Source: JALSKU01 sp964556545 (GTDB taxonomy: Bacteria > Campylobacterota > Campylobacteria > Campylobacterales > JALSKU01). Taken from it: a stretch of DNA of 49,555 nucleotides. Within the stretch, counting starts at the first letter, position 1. Each line of letters begins with the position of its first letter. Positions 16,615 to 24,916 of this stretch are shown here, in pieces. Made by a program: the position numbers and the translations under genes. The stretch spans positions 1 through 49,555 of the forward strand of contig CAZKWE010000093.1 in the NCBI GenBank assembly GCA_964556545.1, written 5' to 3'. Under the pieces are notes generated by a model. That model worked only from the letters and a program-made list of their open reading frames with translations. It was not told the DNA's origin and ran no database searches.

Positions 16615-17448
16615 TTATTTTTGAGACATGATTGTTTTATTTTCTCTGAATGCCTCTACAACATTTCTCTTTTGCACATCATCAAAGATTTTTATTTTTT
16701 TTGCATTTTTGCATTTACCTTTATTGATTTCCAAAACAACCATTTGGAATATCCTTTTACACTTTTTAGGAATATCAAAAGATGAGGGAAGTCCTGTTAA
16801 AAATCTTTGTATCGGAGCTTTTTCATCCATTCCTATAACGCCGTCCCTGCATCCGCTAAGCCCGACATCACTGACATAAAATGTTCCGTCATCTATCACC
16901 ATATCGTCCGTACCTATATGGGTGTGAGTTCCGCATATTGCACTTACTTTGCCTTTTAGCATACACATTAAAGCTCTTTTCTCACTTGTAGCCTCTGCAT
17001 GAAAATCTATAAATATATTTTTTATATCTTCTTTTTCCAACTCTTTTACCAACTTTTCCGCAATCATAAAAGGATTGTTTGTTATAGGCATAGTAAAATA
17101 TCCCATCAAATTTATAACGGCTAATTTTTCATTGCCGCTATCAAAAATCTTTACTCCGCATCCGGAAATTTCATCCGGATAATTTGCCGGTCTTACTATA
17201 GGCAACTCATCTAAAAAAGGAATAATATCTTTTTTATCCCATATATGATTGCCTCCGGTTATAATATCCACTCCGTATCCAAAAAGCTCGTCGGCATTTT
17301 TTTTACTCAAGCCAAAACCATGACTTGCATTCTCACCGTTTGCTATAACAAAATCCAAAGAAAAATCATTTTTTAAATTTTTTAAATTTTCTCTTATCGT
17401 ATCACGGCCCGGTTTGCCTACAATATCCCCTATAAAACCTATCTTCAT
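16615..17448 (-). CDS. ymdB: YmdB-family metallophosphoesterase (2',3'-cyclic phosphodiesterase type)
   Basis: 277 residues of the TIGR00282 type. Metal-binding motifs in order: FIGDIVGKPGR, ANGENASHG, GGNHIWDKK, FIDFHAEATSEK and GTHTHIGTDD, forming the di-metal site. The Bacillus homologue hydrolyses 2',3'-cAMP and influences biofilm choice; activity here is by homology. The ATG at 17446-17448 is used because AGGA precedes it by 6 bases; a TTG two codons earlier overlaps the mfd stop. It is the last gene of the long minus-strand run. Confidence 0.9.
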   Translation of the reverse strand: MKIGFIGDIVGKPGRDTIRENLKNLKNDFSLDFVIANGENASHGFGLSKKNADELFGYGVDIITGGNHIWDKKDIIPFLDELPIVRPANYPDEISGCGVKIFDSGNEKLAVINLMGYFTMPITNNPFMIAEKLVKELEKEDIKNIFIDFHAEATSEKRALMCMLKGKVSAICGTHTHIGTDDMVIDDGTFYVSDVGLSGCRDGVIGMDEKAPIQRFLTGLPSSFDIPKKCKRIFQMVVLEINKGKCKNAKKIKIFDDVQKRNVVEAFRENKTIMSQK

Positions 17449-17450
17449 AT

Positions 17451-20426
17451 TCAATCCTGTATTAAATTTTTCAATACCGCTTCTATAATGTCATCATCAT
17501 CTTTGCTATTTGCTTTAAACTCTTTTTTATTGCCGTCTTCATATATAAATGTTATATTTTGCTGATAGTTTGATACTTGCACGATACCGGCTTTTACGGC
17601 TTTTATTTTTATAGCTATCAAATCCAAAAACTGTTTTGTTGTATTATCAATTTCTCCGAATCTGTCATAAAGTTCTTCTTCTATATCATAAACTTCACTT
17701 AACTCTTCACAAAGCCCCAATCTTCTGTATATATCAAGCCTTAATCTATCTTCAGAAATATACTCTTCATTTATATATGCACTGATATTGAGTTTTAGAT
17801 TTACCTCTTTTTTCTTAATAACTTTTTTATTTAAAAGTTCATTAATACTCTCTTCCAAAAGTTTTAAATACTGAGTATATCCTATATTTTTTATATGGCC
17901 GCTTTGGGCTTTTCCTATAAGATTTCCTCCGCCTCTTATCTGCAAATCATGATAAGCCAAAACCGAACCGCTTCCCAAAAAAGAATTACTCTCAAGTGCA
18001 ATAAGTCTTTTTTTGGAAATTTCACTTAAAGTCTCTTTATTTTGAACCAAAAGATAACAATATCCTTCATGTTTTCCCCGACCTACTCTTCCTCTTAGCT
18101 GATGAAGATCAGCTATGCCGAAACGATCGGCATTTTCTATAATCATAGAGTTTACTCTGGGCATATGAAGACCTGATTCTACTATGGAAGTACTAAGCAA
18201 AAGATCATATTTTCCATTTTCAAATTCCAGCATCTCCTTTTCTATTTGAGATGAATTTATCTCAGAATGAAGTATAAGTATCTTTAAATTCGGCAAAATT
18301 TCTTTTAAATATTTTTTTCTCTCTTCTATGGTTGCAATTCTATTGTGGATAAAAAATATTTGACCTCCACGCCTACGCTCTCTTAGGATAATTTCTTTGA
18401 GAGTTTGTTTGTCAAACTCTTTTACAAAAGTTCTTACACCTTTTTTTTCAAGTGGTGCAGTTAGTATCTGCGAGTACTGTTTTATAGAACTTAATGCCAT
18501 ATTTAAACTTCTTGGAATCGGGGTGGCACTCATTGATAAAATATGAACATCTTTTTTAAAGTTTTTTAATTTCTCTTTTTGTTTTACACCGAACTTATGC
18601 TCTTCATCAATTACCAAAAGTGCCAAATTTTTAAATTTTGCATTAAAAAGAGCATGAGTTCCCACACAAACAGATATTTTACCATCTTCAAGACCTTTTA
18701 GGGTATCTTTTTTTTCTTTTGTACCGACAAACCTGTCAAGTCTGTAAACATTTATGCCAAATTTTTCAAACCTCTCTTTTAGTGTGGAGTAATGTTGATT
18801 TGCCAAGAGTGTGGTAGGTGCTACAAAAAGTGCCTGAAAACCATTTTTTACCGTACAAAATATAGCATTCATAGCAACTTCTGTTTTTCCAAAACCCACA
18901 TCACCGCTTAAAAGTCTATCCATAATCTTACCGGAACTTAAATCACTAAAAATTTCATTAATTGTTTTTTCCTGATCCAAAGTATATGTAAAACCGGCAC
19001 TGTTTTGAAATATTTTTATCTCAGGCAGGGTTGTGTCAATTTTTACACCTTTTTCAAGCTCTCTTAGTGCAGCTATCTCAACCAATTCTCTCGCTATCTC
19101 AAAAAGTTTCTCTTTTACTTTTGATTTTAATTTGGCAAAACTTCCTTTTCCAAGCTTGTCAAGCACTGCCAAAGTACCGCTGTCACTGATATACCTGTCA
19201 ATTTTATTGATATTTTCAACCGGCAAAAGAAGCTTATCGTTATTTTGATAAATTATAGAGATAAAATCTCTTTTTGCTCCCAAAACAGTAATATTTTCAA
19301 TCCCGGTAAATTTGCCGATACCGTATTCATCATGTACCACATAATCACCGTTTCTAAGTTCATCAAGCACAATCTTGCTTATTTTTCTTCGTTTGAGAGA
19401 AACTCTCTTGTTCAAAGATATAATAATTTCATCTTTGCTTGCAATATTTACTATATTGTCATTTTTTATAACAAATTTTTTATACTTTTCATCAAGCAGA
19501 GAATTTTTTATCAAAGCATCATTTTTGGCAAGAATTTTTATCTTTTTGTTTTGATGAAAATCAAGCAGAGAATTTATATCTATTACTTCGATATTTTTAT
19601 ATTTTTCTGATGGTTTTATAGTAAAACACTCTTTTTGAATATCATAAATATCCGGATAAAAACTTTTAAACTCTTCATACTCTTTGGAAATATCCTCACA
19701 AAGATAACTTGTAATTTTCTTTGAAAAATATTCACTCAAATCGTCCAATGCCCAAAATCCAAGAGATTTCATATCTCTTTCAAAGCTATCGCTTTTTAAA
19801 TTTTGAATTTTTTCCCGTATTTTTTCATAACTTTCTTTGGTCAATGAAAAATTTGCAGGAGGTATTTTAACGGATTCGAGTTCATCTTTTATGCTTTTTT
19901 GTGTTTCACTTTCAAAATATCTTATACTCTCTACTTCATCATCAAAAAGACTTATTCTTACAGGCTTATCAAGAGTTACGGGATATATATCCACAATATC
20001 GCCCCTAAAAGATACTTCTCCTTTTTCCTGCACTATATCAACAAAGTCATATCCCCAGTAAAAAAGTCTATCTTTTAAGAGTTTAGTATCAAGCACTCCT
20101 GCAAATTCTACCGTTATCTCTTTAAAGAGTTCTTTTTTTGGAAGAGGGTGCAAAAGAGTCGCAAATGGGGAAATAATAATTTTTTTTGATTTTTTATTTT
20201 TATAAAATCTGTTTAATTGCGAAAAAAGCTCATCAAACTCATTTTTATAAGCTCGCAAATCTTCTGCAAATCCTACTTTTATATTCGGAAACATAAAAGT
20301 TTCATATCCTAAATATTTGCAAACATCTGCAATAAAAGGAATATTTTTGGAATCTTTTGTAACAAAAAGTTTTGTTTTTTCTTCATTGCCTGAAGAAGTT
20401 AAAAATTCATATATTTTAGCTTGCAC
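17451..20426 (-). CDS. mfd: transcription-repair coupling factor
   Basis: 991 residues. Mfd displaces RNA polymerase stalled at DNA damage and recruits UvrA. A UvrB-homology region lies at the N-terminus, the RNA-polymerase-interacting domain includes GDYVVHDEYGIGKFTGIE, and the translocase has Walker A GDVGFGKTE, the DEEH box (VIDEEHKFGVKQKEK), SATPIPRSL and the RGRVGRG motif. The C-terminal TRCF domain follows. It overlaps the bactofilin gene by 11 bp and sits beside bactofilin and an M23 peptidase gene, as in Helicobacter. Confidence 0.97.
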   Translation of the reverse strand: MQAKIYEFLTSSGNEEKTKLFVTKDSKNIPFIADVCKYLGYETFMFPNIKVGFAEDLRAYKNEFDELFSQLNRFYKNKKSKKIIISPFATLLHPLPKKELFKEITVEFAGVLDTKLLKDRLFYWGYDFVDIVQEKGEVSFRGDIVDIYPVTLDKPVRISLFDDEVESIRYFESETQKSIKDELESVKIPPANFSLTKESYEKIREKIQNLKSDSFERDMKSLGFWALDDLSEYFSKKITSYLCEDISKEYEEFKSFYPDIYDIQKECFTIKPSEKYKNIEVIDINSLLDFHQNKKIKILAKNDALIKNSLLDEKYKKFVIKNDNIVNIASKDEIIISLNKRVSLKRRKISKIVLDELRNGDYVVHDEYGIGKFTGIENITVLGAKRDFISIIYQNNDKLLLPVENINKIDRYISDSGTLAVLDKLGKGSFAKLKSKVKEKLFEIARELVEIAALRELEKGVKIDTTLPEIKIFQNSAGFTYTLDQEKTINEIFSDLSSGKIMDRLLSGDVGFGKTEVAMNAIFCTVKNGFQALFVAPTTLLANQHYSTLKERFEKFGINVYRLDRFVGTKEKKDTLKGLEDGKISVCVGTHALFNAKFKNLALLVIDEEHKFGVKQKEKLKNFKKDVHILSMSATPIPRSLNMALSSIKQYSQILTAPLEKKGVRTFVKEFDKQTLKEIILRERRRGGQIFFIHNRIATIEERKKYLKEILPNLKILILHSEINSSQIEKEMLEFENGKYDLLLSTSIVESGLHMPRVNSMIIENADRFGIADLHQLRGRVGRGKHEGYCYLLVQNKETLSEISKKRLIALESNSFLGSGSVLAYHDLQIRGGGNLIGKAQSGHIKNIGYTQYLKLLEESINELLNKKVIKKKEVNLKLNISAYINEEYISEDRLRLDIYRRLGLCEELSEVYDIEEELYDRFGEIDNTTKQFLDLIAIKIKAVKAGIVQVSNYQQNITFIYEDGNKKEFKANSKDDDDIIEAVLKNLIQD

Positions 20427-20799
20427 TGTCTTTTTTGATATTCTGCATTTTTGTATTTTCTTTTTTCAGTTGGCTCTCACCTTCAAAAACAGAGTTTGAT
20501 TCTATCATCAAGTCTTTTGAAACAATTTTTCCAAGAATTTTTCCATCTTTTAAGAGTTCTATGCTTTCACACTCCGCACTGCCTTCAAACACTCCGCTTA
20601 CTATAAGCTTGTTTGCTTTAAGCTCTCCCGTAAAACTTCCCGTTCCTCCTATGGATACGATACTATTTGAATCTATTTTGCCTCCTACTTTACCGTCAAT
20701 ATGCAATTTGCATTCAAGATAAAATTCTCCGTCTATTTTTGTCCCTGCTGCGATAAGAGTTGTATTTGATTCTGTATTGCTTTTATCAAATATTGCCAT
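20416..20799 (-). CDS. ccmA: bactofilin (CcmA-like cytoskeletal protein)
   Basis: 127 residues. The central part is a beta-helix of repeated short strands (TLIAAGTKIDGEFYLEC, LHIDGKVGGKI, GSFTGELKANKLIVSG), the bactofilin fold, flanked by disordered ends. Bactofilins polymerise without nucleotide and, in Helicobacter pylori, CcmA works with the M23 enzymes Csd1 and Csd2 to set helical shape. GAGGAG lies just before the ATG. The upstream M23 frame runs 67 bp into this gene. Confidence 0.88.
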   Translation of the reverse strand: MAIFDKSNTESNTTLIAAGTKIDGEFYLECKLHIDGKVGGKIDSNSIVSIGGTGSFTGELKANKLIVSGVFEGSAECESIELLKDGKILGKIVSKDLMIESNSVFEGESQLKKENTKMQNIKKDSAS

Positions 20800-21656
20800 C
20801 TTACTCTCCTCTCTTTTTTAAAAATATAATCAAAGTTTTTATTGTTCCACTTTACAAAATAATAGGGATTTAAAAACTTTTGTAAATACATAATGCCGTA
20901 ATGCAAATGATGACCCGTAGACAAACCTGTATTGCCAACCAATCCTATAACCTGTCCCTTTTTTACAAATTGGTTATTTTTTACCAAAACTTTTTTTAAA
21001 TGTCCATACAGCGTTTTAAAACCGTAATTATGATCAAGTATGATAAGATTGCCATAACCGCTTCTTTTATGATAGCCTGCAAACTCAACCAATCCGTCAG
21101 CAGTTGCCCTGACTTTTTCTCCCGATTTGGCTCTCATATCAAGTCCGGGGTGATATTTTTTTTTCTTTAGAATCGGGTGTATTCTCCACCCGAATTTTGC
21201 AGTAATACCCAAGTACGGCACCGGTGAGCCGTTTGGAATATTGGTAAAAAAAATCTTTCTTTGCAATGAAGTAATCTTCAAAGAGTCTATTCTGTTGTCC
21301 AAAGTTTCATTTTCATCGCTTCTGATACCCATAGTATCTTCAAGATCAGCTATTTTATCATTTATATCTTCTAATTCTTCTTTTTTTTGTTTTATATCAA
21401 GACTCAAATTTTTAACTTTGTAAAAAAGTTTTTGATTTTGTTTTAAAAGTTCTTTGCTTTGTTTTTCGTATACCGTTTTTCTTTTATTGATATCTTCAAC
21501 TTCATTAAGCAGAAATTTTATATACAATCCCCCGACAACAAACAATAAAACTACAATAAGTACAATATATAAAATTATTTTTTTTATAATTTGACTAATC
21601 GTGTAATGTTTTGAGCCGTTTACATCCGATATAATAATTGTAAACTTATTTCTCAA
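20733..21656 (-). CDS. M23 (LytM) family peptidoglycan endopeptidase, Csd1-like
   Basis: 307 residues: cytosolic N-terminus, one membrane helix (about 27-47), coiled coil (about 50-120), then an M23 domain (about 150-270). Zinc ligands look intact: HPGLD (HxxxD), and GHHLHYG (HxH). It would cut peptide cross-links in the periplasm to shape the wall. The last ~22 codons overlap the bactofilin start and read as a frame shadow of it, so the functional end may be earlier. Helicobacter has two M23 genes here (csd1, csd2); only one is present. It overlaps folC by 11 bp. Confidence 0.85.
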   Translation of the reverse strand: MRNKFTIIISDVNGSKHYTISQIIKKIILYIVLIVVLLFVVGGLYIKFLLNEVEDINKRKTVYEKQSKELLKQNQKLFYKVKNLSLDIKQKKEELEDINDKIADLEDTMGIRSDENETLDNRIDSLKITSLQRKIFFTNIPNGSPVPYLGITAKFGWRIHPILKKKKYHPGLDMRAKSGEKVRATADGLVEFAGYHKRSGYGNLIILDHNYGFKTLYGHLKKVLVKNNQFVKKGQVIGLVGNTGLSTGHHLHYGIMYLQKFLNPYYFVKWNNKNFDYIFKKERRVRWQYLIKAIQNQIQLLSQQGQK

Positions 21657-22800
21657 AGATATCCTTTATAAATTTTTCAACTACACTAAATGAACCGAAT
21701 ACAAGATACTCATTATCCTTGGATAATTTGTTGAAAAATGATACTTCCATACCCAAATTCGATATATTTTGCTTCAGTATATCTTCATTTTCCATTCTTG
21801 TGTTATTTTCTATTTTTAAAATTTCAACTCTTTTTACAACAGGTTTTAGTCTCTTTAAAATCCCGATATAATCTTTATCTTTGTAACTATTATATATCAA
21901 TATAACTTTTTTACCTATAAAATAATCTCTAAGAGTATCGGCCGCCAAAATATTGTGTCCTACGTCTACTGTAATATTTTTTGCAATTTTTTGACATCTT
22001 CCCAAAACTTTTATCTCTTCAAAAATATCTTTTTTGAGCTTATATCCCAAAAAGACATAAGCACTTGTTGCCAAAGAGAGATTTTCTTTTAAAAATAGAG
22101 GTAAAGAGTATTTGTTTGCATATTCTTGTATCATATTTTCTGCTTGTTCATTCAAAAATAAACAGTAATTATAAAGTTTAAATTTTCTTTTTTTTGATAA
22201 TTCCAAAGCAATTTTATAAACTTTCTTATCTTTTTGTCTGCCTATTATGGCATATTGTTTAATGCTTCTTAACTTTGTCAGAGCTATTTCTTCTATTGTG
22301 TCTCCCAAAAATTCCTGATGGTCCAAGCCGATTGGAGTAATAATACTTAAAACATTATCAAAAACCGAAGTGGCATCATACTCTCCTCCCATTCCGGCTT
22401 CAAAAACGGCATAATCACAACTTTGAAAAAGATATGCGGCTATCAGTGTTGTATACTCAAAGTATGAAAGAGATTTTAAATCTTGACTTCCTATAATGCT
22501 TTGTAAGAAAATATGTGCTTTTTCCAACTCTTTATCTGTTGCATTGTATCCGTTTTTCCATATTCTTTCATTAAACTCAAATATGTGCGGAGAGCTGTAG
22601 TGTCCTACACTTAAGCCGTTTTTATAAAGCATGGAAGATAAATATCTCCCCGTAGTGCCTTTGGCATTGGTTCCGATGATATGTATAATCTTTGGAAGTT
22701 TGAAATTTTCTTTTATCTTGTTCCATATGCGAGGCATTCTTGAATAATCAATAGTTTTGTAAAAAAGAGGTTTTGCCTCTATAAACTCTTTAAAACTCAT
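21646..22800 (-). CDS. folC: dihydrofolate synthase / folylpolyglutamate synthase
   Basis: 384 residues, Mur ligase-type fold. P-loop GTNAKGTT near residues 43-50, then SSPHIFEFNERIW, the FEAGMGGEYDATSVFD region and DVGHNILAAD in the C-terminal domain. FolC adds glutamate to dihydropteroate and further glutamates to folates. Its ATG overlaps the end of the GGDEF gene by 4 bp (ATGA). folC next to lptE and the M23/bactofilin/mfd genes is a conserved Campylobacterota arrangement, apart from the GGDEF insertion. Confidence 0.93.
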   Translation of the reverse strand: MSFKEFIEAKPLFYKTIDYSRMPRIWNKIKENFKLPKIIHIIGTNAKGTTGRYLSSMLYKNGLSVGHYSSPHIFEFNERIWKNGYNATDKELEKAHIFLQSIIGSQDLKSLSYFEYTTLIAAYLFQSCDYAVFEAGMGGEYDATSVFDNVLSIITPIGLDHQEFLGDTIEEIALTKLRSIKQYAIIGRQKDKKVYKIALELSKKRKFKLYNYCLFLNEQAENMIQEYANKYSLPLFLKENLSLATSAYVFLGYKLKKDIFEEIKVLGRCQKIAKNITVDVGHNILAADTLRDYFIGKKVILIYNSYKDKDYIGILKRLKPVVKRVEILKIENNTRMENEDILKQNISNLGMEVSFFNKLSKDNEYLVFGSFSVVEKFIKDIFEK

Positions 22801-24344
22801 GCTTTATCAGGACAAACCCTGTTTCTTCCTTCTTGTTTTGCCCTATACAGCATTTCATCTGCAACTTTCAATGTTTCTTGCAAAGATTTGTTGATTTTTC
22901 TTTCGCTTACACCGATACTTACTTTGACATCTATTCTTTCATTTTTATACATAAATTTAAAATTTGCAATAATATCTTTTATCTTTTTGGCAAACTCTAT
23001 AGCACTTACAAGAGTAGTGCTTGGTAAAATTATCAGAAATTCTTCTCCGCCGTATCTTCCTACAAAATCAACATCTCTTGTAAATCTTTTTAAAATTTTT
23101 CCAAGTGCCGAAAGCACTATATCCCCGGCATCATGTCCATATGTATCGTTTATTGTCTTAAAATGATCTATATCTACAAAACAGATAGAATAATCTATCT
23201 TATATCTCTTATATGCTTCTTCAATTTTTTTAAGTTCATCATCAAGAGCTCTTCTTGAAGCAAGCTTTGTTAAGAAATCTTCTTTGCTTTCTTTTTTAGC
23301 CACTTGCAAGGCATGTTCAAGCTTTTCATTTCTTAACTTTAATTTTTTTATCATTTCCTGATTCTCTATCATTTTATTATTGAGTGTTCTTGTCTCAAGC
23401 TCTAAAGAATCGGCTATTTTTATCAATTTACTCTGAATTACTTCAAAAGTATTTGCTTTAAAATCAATATCTATTAATTCATCTCTGACTTTTATAACAT
23501 TTTTATTGCTGACGCTACTTGTATCTATCAGTGAAAACAATCTTTTTTCAATTTCTGCTAATATTTTATCAACTTTGCTGAATTTCTTTTTAAGTTCGTT
23601 TTTATCAAGTTCTATTCTTTTTTTAATCATTTTTTTTATATCATCTTGTATCGAATCAGTTGAAAGTATTTCAGGGGAATTTCTAAGTTCATAACTGATA
23701 CTTGCAAGCTCATCATCTACATTGGAAGCTATTGACGGGGCAAGGGTAGCGATAACAAGAGGCGCTAATTTTTTATATATCTCTTTATCATTGTTACTGC
23801 TTAAACATTTTATAATACTGTTTACAAATCTTTCAAAATCGCTTTTATCTGTTGTGCAAAAACCATCCACTTTATTTAAAAAAGAGTCATCATAAGTTGT
23901 TAAAAAATCAAACCATTTCTCTTTTAAAACATTGATTTGTTTTATATCATTTTTAATTTTTAATTTTTCTATAGAATAATCAGCCAAATCTTTTGCTTTT
24001 TTATTGTGAAGTATTGAAATTGCCTGTAAAATTCTTTTAGTAAGCAAATACAAGGCATCTAAAACTTCGCTGCTGTCTGATTTTAAACTTCTTTGCAGTC
24101 TTGAAGATAAAAAAACAAAAAGTTCATCAATATTTTTTACTTTAAAGTTTTTGATTTCCTGTTTTAACTTTTTATCCAGTTTTTCAATATATTTTTCAAG
24201 TTGCATGCAATCTTCAAGAATCAACCCTTTGTCTTTTGCAACTTTACAAAAGGTTTTCTGATAGTTTTCAGGAGTAAAAGTAACTTTTTGCTCCTGCATT
24301 TTTTTGATACTCTCTTTTATGATATCATTGATTTTGGTTGCCAT
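22797..24344 (-). CDS. GGDEF-domain diguanylate cyclase
   Basis: 515 residues, no membrane helix. The first ~340 residues are helical with predicted coiled coils and no recognisable sensor; the C-terminal ~165 are a GGDEF domain. The catalytic motif is GGEEF, and RDVD five residues before it fits the product-inhibition I-site. It makes c-di-GMP from two GTP, controlling attachment or motility. It sits between lptE and folC with a 4-bp overlap, where other Campylobacterota I know have lptE and folC adjacent, so it looks inserted into a conserved block. Confidence 0.88.
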   Translation of the reverse strand: MATKINDIIKESIKKMQEQKVTFTPENYQKTFCKVAKDKGLILEDCMQLEKYIEKLDKKLKQEIKNFKVKNIDELFVFLSSRLQRSLKSDSSEVLDALYLLTKRILQAISILHNKKAKDLADYSIEKLKIKNDIKQINVLKEKWFDFLTTYDDSFLNKVDGFCTTDKSDFERFVNSIIKCLSSNNDKEIYKKLAPLVIATLAPSIASNVDDELASISYELRNSPEILSTDSIQDDIKKMIKKRIELDKNELKKKFSKVDKILAEIEKRLFSLIDTSSVSNKNVIKVRDELIDIDFKANTFEVIQSKLIKIADSLELETRTLNNKMIENQEMIKKLKLRNEKLEHALQVAKKESKEDFLTKLASRRALDDELKKIEEAYKRYKIDYSICFVDIDHFKTINDTYGHDAGDIVLSALGKILKRFTRDVDFVGRYGGEEFLIILPSTTLVSAIEFAKKIKDIIANFKFMYKNERIDVKVSIGVSERKINKSLQETLKVADEMLYRAKQEGRNRVCPDKA

Positions 24345-24356
24345 TTTATATCCTTG

Positions 24357-24914
24357 TTACTCTAAATAACTCTGTGTGATTGATTTAATTTCCGTATCCG
24401 AACTTGTACCTTTAACGGAAAGTTTTGAAATAAATTCCGATATAGCTTTGTACGAAGCAAACTTTATGGCTTCAAATCTTTTGGAATCCGAAATGACACT
24501 GTTGGCTTCTATGGTAAAGTCATATGTTCCGCTCACATCAAAACTATCTTTTTTGCCAACTTTGTCAATATATGTTATATCAAGCAGTACTTTTGCTTTG
24601 TATGCAATGACATATCCGTCTTTGTCATATGCAATCGGAGTAAAACTTTTTCCTTTAAATTTTACATAAAATATACTGTTTGCTTTATCAATCCTATCTA
24701 CAATCTTACTTCTAAATTTGGAAACTATGGCTTCATTTACGGCATCTTTTATAAGAACGGAGTTTTCAGGATCATTAATATCAATATAAACTTCCGTATA
24801 GATTTTATCGCCAAGAATTTTTTTGGTATAGTAGGAAGAAGGCTTGTATCCGCATCCGGCAAGTATGATAAAAACTGCAAATATGATAAACAAACCTTCT
24901 AATTTTTTAAACAC
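24357..24914 (-). CDS. lptE: LptE-like outer-membrane lipoprotein
   Basis: 185 residues. Signal peptide with a lipobox (FIILAGC, Cys at 21) predicts lipidation. Size, strand-rich body and location between leuS and folC match LptE, which plugs LptD during LPS export to the outer leaflet. LptE sequences diverge strongly, so the call rests on lipobox, size and gene order. It starts 2 bp after leuS ends. Confidence 0.7.
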   Translation of the reverse strand: MFKKLEGLFIIFAVFIILAGCGYKPSSYYTKKILGDKIYTEVYIDINDPENSVLIKDAVNEAIVSKFRSKIVDRIDKANSIFYVKFKGKSFTPIAYDKDGYVIAYKAKVLLDITYIDKVGKKDSFDVSGTYDFTIEANSVISDSKRFEAIKFASYKAISEFISKLSVKGTSSDTEIKSITQSYLE

Positions 24915-24916
24915 GA

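Noticed and set aside
20733..20799. Real C-terminal tail of the M23 enzyme
   Set aside because: These codons are an out-of-frame reading of the start of the bactofilin gene; the M23 domain ends well before them, so I treat the tail as incidental though translated.
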